From Albula goreensis (lineage: Eukaryota; Chordata; Actinopteri; Albuliformes; Albulidae): 64,000 nucleotides of DNA. Positions 12,591 to 25,978 of this stretch are shown piece by piece. The notes beneath the pieces are model-generated. The model did not search any database. It had not been told where the DNA came from and worked only from the letters and a program-made list of their open reading frames with translations. The position numbers and the translations under genes are program-made. Each line of letters opens with the position of its first letter. The stretch's first letter is position 1. The stretch spans positions 7,133,646-7,197,645 of the forward strand of contig CM040743.1 in the NCBI GenBank assembly GCA_022829145.1, given 5' to 3'.

Positions 12591-12842
12591 CACACCCTTA
12601 GAATAAAAAGTTCTTTCCAGAACCTTTAAAGGTTCTTCATTTGTCCTGCTTGGGAAACTCTGAAATGTTCTTCTTAGGTACTGATATATTTTTAAGAGGT
12701 TCTTTATATAACCCTCAGTGTCAGGTTCTACAGAGAATCCAATATTCATACAGCAATATTCATATGAAGGAAGAACCAGTCAGGGTTCCCCCAGCAGGAC
12801 AAACACAAAACCCTTATGTAATATTTCTTTCTAAGAGTGTAC
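12591..12842. mobile_element. MITE with long terminal inverted repeats
   Basis: The left end (CACCCTTAGAATAAAAAGTT ... TTTGTCCTGCTTGGG) is mirrored at the right end (reverse complement CACTCTTAGAAAGAAATATT ... TTTGTCCTGCTGGGG). A non-autonomous DNA transposon of a type common in fish; no transposase frame. Confidence 0.6.
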
Positions 12843-13317
12843 TTTTCCCACTCAAACTGAAATCTATAAACTACCCCACCACAAACAGGTTCTCATACAG
12901 CTCCTCCGATGTGTGTGGTGAGTACCGCTTGCTATTTTTCACACTGCAGATGTGACACTAACCACATACCACTTATGGCCGAGGAGTGCTGAGTTAATAT
13001 ATGTTCAGTTCACATGTGCTGCCATCTGATTGGTCAAGGGAAGTCACCCGATGATGAGTGATTTGCTGAGGAATTTGACCAGCCTACCCCCTCTGTCTTA
13101 CCCTTGCAAGGCTCAGCAATTTTTCCCTACGTAAATGTGGACCTTCAGCTATAGCCAGTGTTAGCATTCACATCCCAAGCCATGGAGCACCAAACTACAC
13201 TGGGTGCAGTTGCCTGTACTCTATGTGCCATCATTACCGAATAGAAACAGGCAAAAATATAATTACATTATTTTTTTCCCTGCTTTGTTGTTTTGCAGTT
13301 ATAATCTGGATTGACAG

Positions 13318-13447
13318 TACACAGAAAAATACTTAGTGTAAATAAACTCTGATAGAGTACTTTTAACTGTAATAGAGTACATTAACTCCCCACAGGATTC
13401 ATACAAACTCTGTCAGAGTTGATTTAATACTGAGAATTTGCTGTGTA
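13318..13447. mobile_element. 130-bp MITE
   Basis: The termini are inverted repeats: TACACAGAAAAATACTTAGT on the left, reverse complement TACACAGCAAATTCTCAGTA on the right. Both continue into AAATMAACTCTGAYAGAGT. The ends are TA, as for TA-targeting elements. No coding capacity. Confidence 0.65.
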
Positions 13448-16400
13448 TCTCAGAGGAAGCTATAGAAGGGGGAAAAAAAGTCATTTTGCTTTGCTTTCCA
13501 CATTCTTTTTTTTTTGAGCCGTCCATCTGTGTGGTGCTGGAACCGGCAGCTGAACTCTGTGAGTCACGCAGCATCTGGTAAGAGTGACAGTGTGCAAAAG
13601 GTGTCCATTAGCCTCAAAGCCCGAGTTTGTGACAGCGGGGGTCACGACGTGGGGGGAAGGAGTCATCTCTCACTCTGAGGGGGTCTCTCCCGGGGAACGG
13701 CAGCCCCCAAACACACACCCCCATCGCCTCCACATCAGTCTTTTTATGGGTCCCCAGCTAAACACCAGCCATAAATAACCCCCTCCACACCACGGAAAAG
13801 TGATGAATAAGTGGATATCAGCATCTCACCCATGTGAATTTAGTCAGCTGATGACTGTGATTTCATTTGGTTCTTTGCCTGTAGATACATGTAACCCTAG
13901 AAGTGTCTGGGCTTATACAAATAGCAGCACATGTATAATTATCTTTACAGTTTTTTTATATGAGCACATATATCACATCTAACATGGATGCTTATTGAAG
14001 CTTCATTTGTAAATGACAACATGGATGCTCGTCAGTGCTTAATTTGTAAACTTAGTCAATGACAGGTTCTAGAGCTCAAGACCAACAGTAACGGGGTGAA
14101 GCCACTGCTCTACAGTGGTCATCTATGACTACATACAACAGAAGGAAAATGTCTGATCAGTCAAACATTTTTAGGAGGTATTTTAAGGGTCACTCACTTT
14201 TATATGCATGTCCAAGCTGACAGCTTTCCTGGGGTTAATGTTCGGTTAATAGATCTGATTCTTTTTTCAGTCAGCTCATGGTCAACACCAACTCCACCAT
14301 GCCGTGTCTTTAGTGCCACAGAGGCTGCGGGTATTTGCCCCAGGCCTTAAGGTGCACCACCTGCCACACCTTTCACTCCTCGGCTCAGCTCCCAAAGCAA
14401 GGAGGTGAATGAAGCAGCGAAATCAGGTGAAGCAGGGCTTGGCTGGAACAAATACTGCAGCCCTTAGGACAAGGAGCTGAGCATACCGGCTCTGGATAGA
14501 TATAAAGGTTATTTTTTAAGTGTGATGTAAACGCCTGCACTGACATTATACATGGAGATCCTCCCTGGAGTCCTTTTCCAAATGCCAGCGTAAAGCATTG
14601 CCACCGCTTAAAGCGATTGCGCTTATTAAAGATTCACATACGGATTACCTCAGATTACCCTGTGAAAAGCGCACTTCGAGCAGGTGTGTTTGTCACTGGT
14701 GTGTGAGGGGAGATGTATTTCTTTAAGCATGGACGGCTTTTATGTTTTTTTTTTTTTTTTTGAAAGTGACCAGATATTCTGAATTGCATTAACGTGAATC
14801 ATTACCTTTTATGGCCTCGCGTTATTTTCTCTTCGCAATTTGGTTTCACAGTAGGAGGACCCTGCCTCTATTTTGTAAATGTGGCAGTGTTCGCTATGTT
14901 TTGTTAAATTATTGTTTCACATTTCAGAGCAAGGCAGAGAGAGAGAGAGAGAGAGAGGACAGACACAGACAGAGACTGGTCTGCAAATGAAATGTGAACT
15001 GAACCATGGTTGTAAAATATCTATGCATTTATCAAACAATATGATTTAATATAGTAAATTCAGAAATGAATTAAATAAATAAATGTATGCAAATGTATGC
15101 ATTACCTCATAGACCACTGAATTCCCAGGATGTGTTTTTGAGCTGTGGAATGGCCCATAGTGGGGTGCTGAATCAGACTGTGCCAGTGCAGACTATAGCT
15201 GGCAGCCTGGCAGGGTGGTACAGTACTGGCAGTTACAACCAGGGAGGAGGGGTAACAATTAGCAGGTTTGTCCCCGTCTCTTGGTCATTCAGGCACCCAC
15301 AGATGGACTCTGCAGGAAAAAAGGAAGTGCAGGACACATTTTGGCACTGCAGTGAAGGAGGATGCTGTCACAGTCCGACAGTCTTACCAATGCACTTGGG
15401 CATTCCGAAGTGTGGGTTAAAAAAAAAACAGGGATAAAAATTAGTTTGAAAAAGGTTCTCATTTCACGACTGCATCATACGTCTAGGCTGAAACCTTTAA
15501 GGCTCTCCATTCGATTCATCATGGGCCACATAATGGAATTTGATGCAGGAGAAATGGGAAATTAGCATATAATCCCATCATATGTCAAGTAGAGAGAAAA
15601 TGATGCTGAATGACATTTTGTAATGGAAAACAGAGCCGAGGCACACACTGCAGAGGCCTCCGGAATGTTCCAGAACTCTGGTGTTCTAAAGGTCATGTGT
15701 GCTCTCACACTGTTCCTCTCTGGACTGTGTTACTCTCAAGAGCACACTGGTACAGAACAGACAACAAAAACAGACAAAATCTCTTCAGCCTCATTTATTT
15801 GTTAATAATTAATGTATTATTATTACTATTATCAGCCTATTAGTATGGTTTATCAGATCTTTTTACCAAAAGATTTGCTGGTTGACTTTAGTGGAAACCT
15901 TTAAATGATTTTATCAGCAGAAGGGTGTGCGTCGGCATCAGTCCAAAGTAATTTCCAAGTAATTAGAAAGACAATTTAATTAAATGCTGCCTTCTCAAAA
16001 TTGTTCAGTCATTGTAAAACAGAATGGCTTTCATGAGCTGTGCATATATGTATATATAAATGGTTATTATAAAAGATTCTTGCATATTTCAAAGGGATGA
16101 TTAGCGCATAGCATTGTTGTTTTTCTTCTGTCTCCTCAGCTTCTTCTACCCACACGCAATTTGGCTCAGTTTTAATCAGGATACACACTGTTTAGCAAGC
16201 AATCAACATTCTCTCATTTCCCTTAAGGGTATTAGTTGTGGACTGTTACATTACCTATCTGATCAAAAAGCAGCGGGAAGCATTCTTAACAATGATTGCT
16301 GAGAATCTCTCACCGGGATGTCTCGCCAGTTCCTGTTGCTCAAAGTATTAACGCTTTGAAAAGCCGCTTCCCTCAAGAGGGAGAATGATTCAGAGTTTAT

Positions 16401-18119
16401 CCAACACATAGGCGGAGCAATGTTTCTTCCTTCTTGACCTTGGCAGCTTTTATCAACTAATTAGTCATGAAAACATAGCATCGTCTCTGTGGGGATATAG
16501 ATGTTTATCTGCCTGCAAAAGCAGCACATGTGTGTCCTCTCCCCGAGCAGAAATAAAATCGTATCTCAGCACGGCAGATTCGGATTTGATCGGTTTGATC
16601 TTATTTACAGTAGTTTTGAGGTGGCGATCTGGTATGGGTGTGTTCAGAGGTGCTTTTGTTTGAAGCTCCTTAAGAAAACTGCTCCTCGTTAGATTCTGCC
16701 ACAGCAAATTGTTGTGGGACGTTGCACTCTTGTCACAAAGGAATCCGCAATAATTAAATGCAGTGATTTGAATTCGTAATGCATACCAAGAGCTAACCAA
16801 GCATTGTTTTGTCATGAAATAGCCAAATTCCTTCTGGAATTTTTTTTTTCAAAACTGTGCAGTCACAACTTAAGCACAGAAGACTTAAAATTATTCATTG
16901 ATTTTATGTATAACTTTCACCAAAATTCATCTTATTTTTCCAGCCCCTAACTAATACACCAACAGGTTGCCTGTTGGCCTCTTATTTTCTGTATGGTGTC
17001 ATACATTCATATTTGTGAATGGAAGGGCACGTTGGTTAAACCTGTATCAAATCTGTGTTGTGCTGTTGAAGAATATACTGTGAATCCAGTATGGTTTCTC
17101 GGCAGTATCTGCTGGCAGTACTCTGCAAAAGTCACACTGTGCTAGTTATAGTTAGCATATCCATTGAATTTGTATTGAATGCACAGAGGACAGTAAAACC
17201 CTGCAGCATTGAAATTCCAGTTCCTCTGCAAGCTATGCCATTAGCACTGCTTATATCACAACTCAGTTAAAACACTTCTGGTTGGTAGTGGACATTGAAG
17301 TGGGCATGGTGTATTTTCGTACGCACAGAACCCAGCTCTGAAGTCATTCTACCGAAAATGATCTTATCCCCCTTATAACTAAATATACAACCTTGCATAT
17401 GAATACGGTGACTTCATATACTTGAATTTGATCAATATGTTTTTTTTCTATTGCCGCCATACTATACGCAGGAAGTGAGACGTGTAGTTGTTTGCGAATT
17501 AACCACAGGTTAACTTCAGGACCACATCACAGCACCTTCTCATGGCTCTTTTCATATAAACGCATCGTCAGACACGTTTCGCTCCTTACTGAACCGTGTC
17601 CTCTGGAGACAAGGAGCCAAGGACTGTCAAAAGCAATGGGAAGATTCGGTCCTTTAATTAGCAAGCTGTAATAAGATGACCTGTTTATGAGAGTTTGGTA
17701 ATAATTAATGTGAGTTTGGTAATTATTCATTTGGGTAATCAAATGGTTCACTGTCTCCTATGACGCTGTCTATGAGACTGAGGCGATAGTGAGTCTACGG
17801 TATTGCAGTATGATCTCAAGTTTTATCTAGGGCAAGATTTTTCCACTCAGCATGTTTTAGAGACCAGCAAAAATAAATGCTTCCTGGCATTTTTGAGTGA
17901 CCAGCACTTTTCTGTGACCAGTGTTAATCATTTCACTGTATAATTGCTAGCAGTCCCCCTTTTGTATGGATTATGAAAGGAAACTCCACACAAACGGCTA
18001 TTCAAGGCTCAAGCTGTTTCTTGGACATGTCGTTGTGCAGCGCCATTTTCAAAACTACAGGATGCGATACACGGCTGAAAAAATGTCAAGATGATTCCGG
18101 CGGGGCCTCTAAGATAACA

Positions 18120-18620
18120 GGAAGTGAGGTCTCTCCCAGAGCGGCGGAGATGTTGTTTATCGTTTGGCAGCAGAGCTGAGGGACTCCCCCACCGGGGGCC
18201 ACAGCTGGGTAGGGGCGCGTGGGGGTCTAAATGTCAGCCTCGATGGCCCAGCAGCGGCATCGCAGCTGACGGGAGGTTTCGGCAACCCACTGAAGCTTCT
18301 GCAGGTCAGGGACCCCATGTGGCACAGAAGAGAAATCGCATTATCCTCTGCCATTTATCAACCTGCAGATAATTTAATACGCTGTGCCACCCTGTGAGTT
18401 TAATGGAAAGAGAAGGTGGCAAAGCCATGCTTTGGACGGGCGAAAAGAAGGCTTCGGAGCAAAATTCGGGGGGGTTGGGGGGGCGCAACATTATAGTAAT
18501 CTGTCTTTCATTTTCCTTTTTCTTCACAAATTAATGTGAAATATTTGTCCTCGGAATTCCTAATTGAGCTAGAATTACAGCGCTGCGGTGATGCTAATTA
18601 ATGTTTCTGAAAGATTAATA
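18120..18620. other. candidate conserved noncoding element
   Basis: GC-rich block (18180-18320) followed by AT-rich homeobox-like cores (CCTAATTGAGC, TGCTAATTAATG near 18590) and CTGCAGATAATTTAATACGC. Frames of 65-82 codons overlap on both strands without resemblance to proteins. Regulatory role inferred from composition only. Confidence 0.22.
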
Positions 18621-19722
18621 TCAGGTCACATGAAATTATTCACTTTTACTGTTGGGTTTGTGTTCATGAAAGTAAAGTATATAGCTTTAGTGTTTGTGAA
18701 GGAACGCCTGATGTGTATTTCACATGCACATTAAAGCACATTAATTCTTCAATTGCAAATAATAAATGAAATGTAATGTAAAGTTTTGATATGATTAAAT
18801 TGCTGGTGTTAAACAGCCTTTTATTTACTTATGCAGCTTAATTGGATAAACAGCCCACTAACCAAGAAGTGTCACTTATTTTGTTGAAGTCCATAAATGT
18901 ACCTTAGATCCTTGAGTAAATAAAATCCATAACATGAAAGAATGATGTTTCAGCATATTAAGTATGCAATAAATAATTGATCTCATTTTACCTTGGAAAG
19001 CCCTAAAACCACCAGCTTGTGTATTTCCACTGTACTAAGAAAGGTAGGAAGAGTGTAACTAGTGTGTCACTACACATTACGATACTAATTTAGAAATTCA
19101 ACATAATTAAACAGTATTTCATTCATGAAAGCTATATTTCAACATTAGAATGTTGAACGTATGTACAGAAACATGTATCACAGGTATGGAGAAAAAAGGA
19201 GAATGAATGAGCTATCTTGATTGTGGCAATTTAACATTGTAACTCGCATCAAATCATGTGTAAAACAACATCAGAGAGCCAAGCAAGTCACAAATAGGTT
19301 TTGCAGTTGTAAGGACTATTTAGTGATTTGTGTTGCACACATCTGTTAAACAGTATCCAGCTCTGTAGCTACGATGTAATTACTTAGGTATTAGAGGCTC
19401 CTTAACGTAAAGTGGGATCAAATAAACATATGCGAGAGAACACAGCGGGATTCAGTGACTGCGTGGAGGCATGACAGATTGTTAATATCGGGAGATAATG
19501 CAGTATGAGCACCGGCAGCTGCAGAGGAGAGAGATCTGACTTTTATAAACGTGTACGTTGGGACGAAAAACAAGAACATGGCGCCCCGTTTAGCGCATGG
19601 GTTTCCTCCCAGTGAGCCCCGCGCTGTAATTCGTTTTGCATTTTAATATCACGAACCACAATCACGCTGGGAAAAATCTAAGGATGCTTGCCCAAAGTGA
19701 TTTGGTGCAACTTAGCATGTTT

Positions 19723-19723
19723 A

Positions 19724-19766
<43 letters not shown>

Positions 19767-19800
19767 ACATGCACGCACATACACACACACTCTCTTACAA

Positions 19801-19831
<31 letters not shown>

Positions 19832-20029
19832 CTCTCTCTCACACAAACACACACACATACACACGTACATGCATGCACATACACACACACTCTCTTACAA
19901 ACACACACACACACACTCACACTCTCTCACACAAACACACACACATACACACGTACATGCACACACACTCTTTCACAAACATGCACACACTCACACTCTC
20001 TCTCACACACACACATACACACACACACC
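19723..20029. repeat. compound CA microsatellite with higher-order repeat
   Basis: (CA)n mixed with TCTC and CGTACATGCA blocks. CGTACATGCA recurs at 19764, 19864 and 19952, showing a larger unit of about 90-100 bp repeated three times. Confidence 0.92.
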
Positions 20030-20129
20030 ACAATATCCTGGTGGGCTGCTGAGTAGGATCAGTAGCACTCCAGAAAACCCATTACAACAGAGTGGAATAA
20101 TTTTTTTTTCGAGGGCTATCAGGGAAGCA

Positions 20130-20560
20130 GAGGCCGGAGCGAGAGCAACGTTTGATTGTGCGCGCCGGAAAACGACACGTTTTATGTATATCGAGCGCTC
20201 AAAATGAGGAGCCACAGTAATGCGGAACAGCACCTCGCCGCGTAATTGGGATTTTCCGTGGTAAGCATGTTGATTGCTCGACGTGGTCAAAGACACGGTT
20301 GCCCTCACAAAATGGATGCCATGAGGAATGATACCCATGGCTCAGCTCATTATCAACAAATTACTGGAAAAGTTTTCGTCTCATAACTGCATTTTTTTTT
20401 TGTTCCTTTTTAATGGTCTTCTCGCCTCAAGAGCCAGGCTCATACCTCTCAGCCCGGCTAAAGTAATTCCCATGATAAACTCACCCAGTTTTGATGCAAC
20501 CGATATTTTCCTAACAATCGCTTGGCTAAAACTCCAAAAGTGAGGGAAGTTCAAAAGAGA
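20130..20560. other. candidate conserved noncoding element
   Basis: Non-repetitive moderately CpG-containing stretch (GTGCGCGCCGGAAAACGACA, AACAGCACCTCGCCGCGTAA). No protein-like frame. May be regulatory. Confidence 0.2.
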
Positions 20561-22885
20561 AGCCTGTGTTAAACACGAGGCTGAAACATAAACCATTGGA
20601 CACAAAGTTTTAATGGTCCAAACTCGTGGCGCAGTTATATAATTTATTTCTAAACGCAGACGTGACTCTGAGCTGCCATGCAGCGGGAGTGACGATGGCA
20701 GCTGCAGTAAATGCTGCTCCGAGATGGCAGGACCGTGGGAGTTTTTTTTGGTCAGGGCATTCTTTCCCAAAAACCATTTCAACAGCACTCACCTTATGAG
20801 CTCTCAAGTCTTATAGTTTGAAAACGATCTAATTGTGAAAATGGGCGTCAGTGAAAGCAGCAGTATTGTTGTAAAAAGTCCATTTTTATCAGTACAAAGT
20901 CACACATGCTGTGTGGTGTGCTTTTGCGCATATTGCAGATGTAATGATGCATGTGTGTCTGACTGAGTGAATGACAGTGTGTCTCGTTATTTTTCCAATT
21001 AATTCTACTAATTACGTGACACCAGCTCCCTCTGCTTCAGTGTCATGAGTATTTCTTTGATTAAAATCAAGAGGTAAGTTTGGCTGGACCAGGCCTTTAA
21101 ACTTTCAATAAGTGACTACTATTTCACTGTTTCAAAATCAAATATTACGATTAAACAGTGATAGTATTCAATGGTATCACATCGTGCTTACTTTTAGTTG
21201 AATAACAAATAATCAATAGTTTACCCAGTGAGAGAGATTAACACTCCGGCTGCCCTGAGGTCATGTGATCTGTGATGCGGATGGATGAGCAGAAAGGGCT
21301 TCAGCTGCAATGCCATTGGCACTTTCTGTCTGTGAGATGGGAGAGCCTGGCCGGGCAGTGCAAAGCAAATCCTAACGGAATGATTCAGTGTTTTTCTGAG
21401 AACACTTCTACTGAACACAGTTCCCTAGAAGCTGTGCTCATTCACGCATTAAAGCGTGTTGAAAATCTGGGAAATAGTGGAAATTCATGACAGGAAAAAT
21501 CGTGTTTGTTTTTGGTCAAGCGTTTTTTTTTTTTTTTTTTTTTTTCAAGCCTCTCTGACAGCAGCGCTTTTGCCCGTGCCTGAAACTTTAGAGTGGATTC
21601 ATTCTGCAAAGACTGGGAAGTTTTGATGATCCTACAGCATGACAGCCCAAAACTGTACTGGTGTTCCCTTTGTCAGCTGGCTGAATGGAGATGGATTTAT
21701 CCCCGCAGAGTTTGTATAAAACCGCATTCTCACTTCTGGGAATAGGAGAGTACGTCTTTGAGTTGTCATTATGGCTTGTGAGCAAATGTACTGCATTCTG
21801 CTTGACTGTTCAACAAAAAAAAATGTGTTACAGTGCTAGTAATGTCACCTGTTGAGAACATTATCTGTCCCTAGTTGCAGGTGTCAAATTCTGTCTATAC
21901 AGCACTTTCTGAGTGGTTGCCATGCAACAAGTTTTAAAACTCACAGGGAAAAGCCTAAAAACTGAAGCCCAAGAAATGTATGCAAATTAGCACAGAGTTA
22001 TTATAAATGGTAAATAAGCATGGTGTACATAACAGTAGATCCATATTATTTTGTTTTGAATTTTATTGAAGATTAGCTGATTGCTATTGCCTCAGCAAAT
22101 GGGGATCCTTATAATAAACAATAAACACACAGTACGTCCATGTTGGGTGTATGTTATTTGGCATGTAACAGTAAGTGAATGCAACGGCGAGGCCTGCACC
22201 CTGACATGGCCCATGTGGAGCAGGGACGGCGGGTGCAGAGGGGAAAATCCAACGCCTTCATTTAGGATCTGCCTGATTATGCATTCACAGCCATACACTC
22301 TTGCTTCCAATGCAAGAAGCTTTAAAAAAAAAAAAAACAGATAGCAGAGTCCCAAAGTGTTTCCCACACCGATAGCGGGGGAGGAGGGGGGTCGTTAGCA
22401 TTGCCAGCGCTTCCTCAAATTAGAGGTAATTAAGACGTGAAATGGTAGCGCCTGCCTAAACTCCTGGGCGCCTCATCGAGCTGTCGGAGCTTATCGAGCT
22501 GGAGATCACACGGGATGAATCAAACGGCAGCATCACGCCGCTAGAGGAAGAGGCTGGCATCAGAACCCTCATGGTACCATAGAAAGTCACCATGCTATGG
22601 ACGTTAGAATTCACACTATGGTATGGACAGAGGCAATGCTGTGGTCATCAGAATCATCATGGTAACATATATCCGCGGCATAACGTACCGTTGGCATCCG
22701 ACAACATTCAACAGGGAGTTGGGGAGATTTCAGAGTGTTTTTGTGAGGATGAGAAGAGTGAAAGCATAACTGTCTGCCCAGTCGCGGTTCATGGAAACAA
22801 ACATGAAGCATTAGGCTGCTTTTATGGCACTTACCCTCTGCTTCTCCCTCCCCCCCCAGTCCACCCTCACCCCTGTTACTGCCAG

Positions 22886-23013
22886 CAGGGGTGTAGCTAG
22901 AAACTCTGGGTCCTGTACACAGGTAGGCTCTGAGGAATATTCCCATATTTTCATGGGTCCCTTCGAACCCTTGTATACTTAGCACCCTTTTTCCCCCTGG
23001 TGCTACGCCCCTG
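22886..23013. mobile_element. hAT-like MITE with 8-bp target duplication
   Basis: Terminal inverted repeats CAGGGGTGTAGC (left) and, reverse-complemented from the right end, CAGGGGCGTAGC. The flanking octamers ACTGCCAG (22878-22885) and AGTGTCAG (23014-23021) match at 6 of 8 positions, as expected for a decayed hAT target-site duplication. No transposase frame. Confidence 0.7.
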
Positions 23014-24987
23014 AGTGTCAGGCATAACCTTGCACAAAAATGATGAAGCTGGAAAGCGACAGCTACTGTGCTTTGATGAAAACTGCAAGGCCATGGTACA
23101 GGAGTCTCATGATTGAGTTTTCCCCTCTCTGTCCTGCTGAGAGCTGTGTTTCAGCGCTCTGGTTTGGACCAGCCCTGTCAAACCGTGTGCATTTAACCTG
23201 CACCTCCCGGCTGTTTCCATTACTCTCGCTAAAGCCAAAGCCTTAAGGAGCACTGACTGTACCCGAACAAGCAGTGTATCTTACCCATCATGCTCCACAG
23301 GTTGTTGGTTGTTATTAACAGCTCAAAAAGAATAACTCCTTACAGACATAAAAAAATGATACTGCATTCATAATTTTTGTGTGCTAACAGCCTTTATTGC
23401 CGAATGTATTTATATCTCATTACGGCCTTGGTTTAGCTGTCCACAGGTCATCCATAGTGTATCTCGTGTCTAAGCGAGTGATAATGGAAGAGGCTGCTCG
23501 TGGGAATTGAGCTGACACTGTTGTGAATGAGTTGAGGTTGTTTCCCGTTAGTTGTGTGTGGTTTGAGTGCTGAAGTCAAATTAAACTGCTTCTCACCCCA
23601 GTCTCCCCCAGCGACACATGGAATCATTTTGTTTGACATCTCTTCCGAATAGAGTTTTTCAGCTATGAGCAGCTGGGACCAATGTATAATAAGAAATTAC
23701 TTTTAAAATCTGGTTCTGACCGGTTTAATAGCATATTTTTAAAATGATATTTGGTTTTATTCATTATTTTAAACACTTTTCAGAGCTTGAAAGCATACTG
23801 TCTTTCCATCCAGATATGAAATTATTTATTTCAGCCAGCGCATGCTACTGCTGTAATTTAGCTATGAACAATGTTTTTTCATATTCAATTTTCCACCTTG
23901 CAACTTCATTAGCTTTGGTAGATGACATGCACCAGCTAAATTTCCCGAGTACATGCAATGTTCTTGAACTCTGGTGCACTAGAGAGTTCTTCATTCTTCT
24001 TCCAGGCCTGCTTGGCTCATTTTGGTGTATTGTAGCTGACTTATCTTTTAAACAGCCTTTAGCTCTTCCAGAAATTATGACACCTTTGCCATTGTTTCAT
24101 AATTTTTTTTTGTTGCATCTTTTAACTTTAATTGATATAGCTTTTCCTGTTTGTAAGCGGGATGGTCGGGATGTTACTTCTCCAGATAGTCCTATCAACA
24201 ATTGACTTACCTCGTCCGCTCAACTTTTTTTGGAGTGAGTATTTGTTTTTTCAAACCAGGAAGTAAAATGTGCTGGAGTGGTCCTGTAAGACGTTACCTC
24301 ATGACCTCAGACATTTCTAGTATTCATTAAAAATGACAGACTGGAGGTTCAGTATGCAGAGGGGAATCACAGCAAGGCCACTGTGTCACTTACCCTCATA
24401 AATAACCCAGAATGCAGTCTGAGCTACAGTATCTGCTGCGTGCAGACCTCGTTGAGTTCCTCAGTTCCTGTCCTTCAGCTGGCGTTACCGCCGGATTCAA
24501 ATCTGCGCCAGCCGGCCTCTGGCCATAAAACTCACAAGCTCAGATGTTTCAGACATTTCCACCTCCTACCAATTTTCTTTTATTGTCTTATTTTATTTAG
24601 CCCCTTTTTTGTGCCACGCATTTTGAGGTATGTTAACCTCTCCTAACCTTTATCTCCTGTGAGGATTCGGTCTGCAGGAATGGGAGGCGGGAAAGGACAC
24701 GTAATCAATGGCAGAACTCAGGGAAATAATGCCCATTGAACGCACAGTAATGCTCCAAATTAAATCCATCTTTCTTCAATATGAAAGCCGTCCATCAAAT
24801 GTATTGATGCAATGTCCGACGCTCTTAACTGCAGGAGTGCAGTCTGCGTGAAGCGTTCACCTGAAATAAACCGAGGTGGTTGGAGGCCCATCACAAGCCT
24901 CTGCAGCTCCTAGGCTCTGAGACCTCTCTGAGCCCCCTGGACAAGACACATGCACACAAACACACCTGCATGGATACAAATGAGCAA

Positions 24988-25190
24988 CCTGTAGTCTAGT
25001 GGCTAAGGTACATCACTGGGACCCCTGAGGTTTGTGGCTCAAGCCCCAGACTCGCCACAGCAACAACACCACTGCTGTAGGCTCCTTGAGGCCTTTAACA
25101 CATTGCTCCCAGGGGGGATTGGCCCTTGGTCAGCCTAATCAACTGTAAGTTGCTTTGGGTGAAAAGCATCGATAATAACTGTAATGTAAC
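24988..25190 (+). repeat. tRNA-derived SINE
   Basis: Box-A-like GTCTAGTGGCTAAGG at the head; body CCTTGAGGCCTTTAACACAT; tail CTGTAAGTTGCTTTGGGTGA, AAAGCATCGATAATAACTGT and AATGTAAC. Full-length or nearly so. Confidence 0.75.
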
Positions 25191-25789
25191 ATGCTGACTG
25201 ATACATAAGCTCATATGCATATCACACAAGCGTGCACACACTGCAATGCTAATAGGCTCTGGACTAAAAAGGACACTGTTCCATTCTGTCCTTAACCTGG
25301 CCTTAGTGATTAAATTCAATTCCAATACTATCATACACAAAGTATTTCAACAATCACACTCCCACTTCAACACCAAGCATCCAGCTACCCTGAGTTTTTC
25401 ATTCACACAGATAATGTGTGTGTGTGAAGTGTTCTGGTACAAAATGGCTGCCATGCTACATGAGGTGCTGTATATGGCAAACTCAAGCCATTGTTATGTA
25501 CTGTCAGCACCACAGTTTAATCCTCTAGGAGTTATGTATTTCTGTCTGTGTTGACTGTAGGTGAAACCTCCTCTCTCCACTGCAACTGCGTGTTCAAATT
25601 TCAATTATTTTTATTCAAATTGTTGTCAGTCCCAGGGGAACAAACCTCACTTTAGTGGAAGCTGCAGCGTCAAATACCTTTTATGTGTTGTTGTGCTGTG
25701 ATTTTCACAGTGGAGGTGGGGGGTTAGTAGAGACATGCACTGAGTGTGCTGGAGGGTTTTTGGGTTGAATTTGGGGGGGGAGGGAGAAC

Positions 25790-25978
25790 GTCTTATACAC
25801 AGATATCCTTATGCAGAGCAACTCACATAGCTTCACACATTATCCATTTATTTTTAATGAAGTACCTTGATGGTGAATATGTAATGAAGCTTCATGCAGC
25901 AGCCCTTTCTGGGGGTTTAACCCTATGGCCTCTAAAATCCAAACCCAGCACCCTAAACATTAAACCACAGGCCAATTT
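25790..25978 (-). repeat. tRNA-derived SINE (minus strand)
   Basis: On the minus strand it begins CTGTGGTTTAATGTTTAGGG (tRNA-like head) and ends with GAGTTGCTCTGCATAAGGAT, the common tail. Both ends are present. Confidence 0.65.

Noticed and set aside
24988..25060. tRNA gene
   Set aside because: Box-A/B-like heads here and at 8790 and 25978 (minus) belong to SINEs with a fish tail; no cloverleaf.
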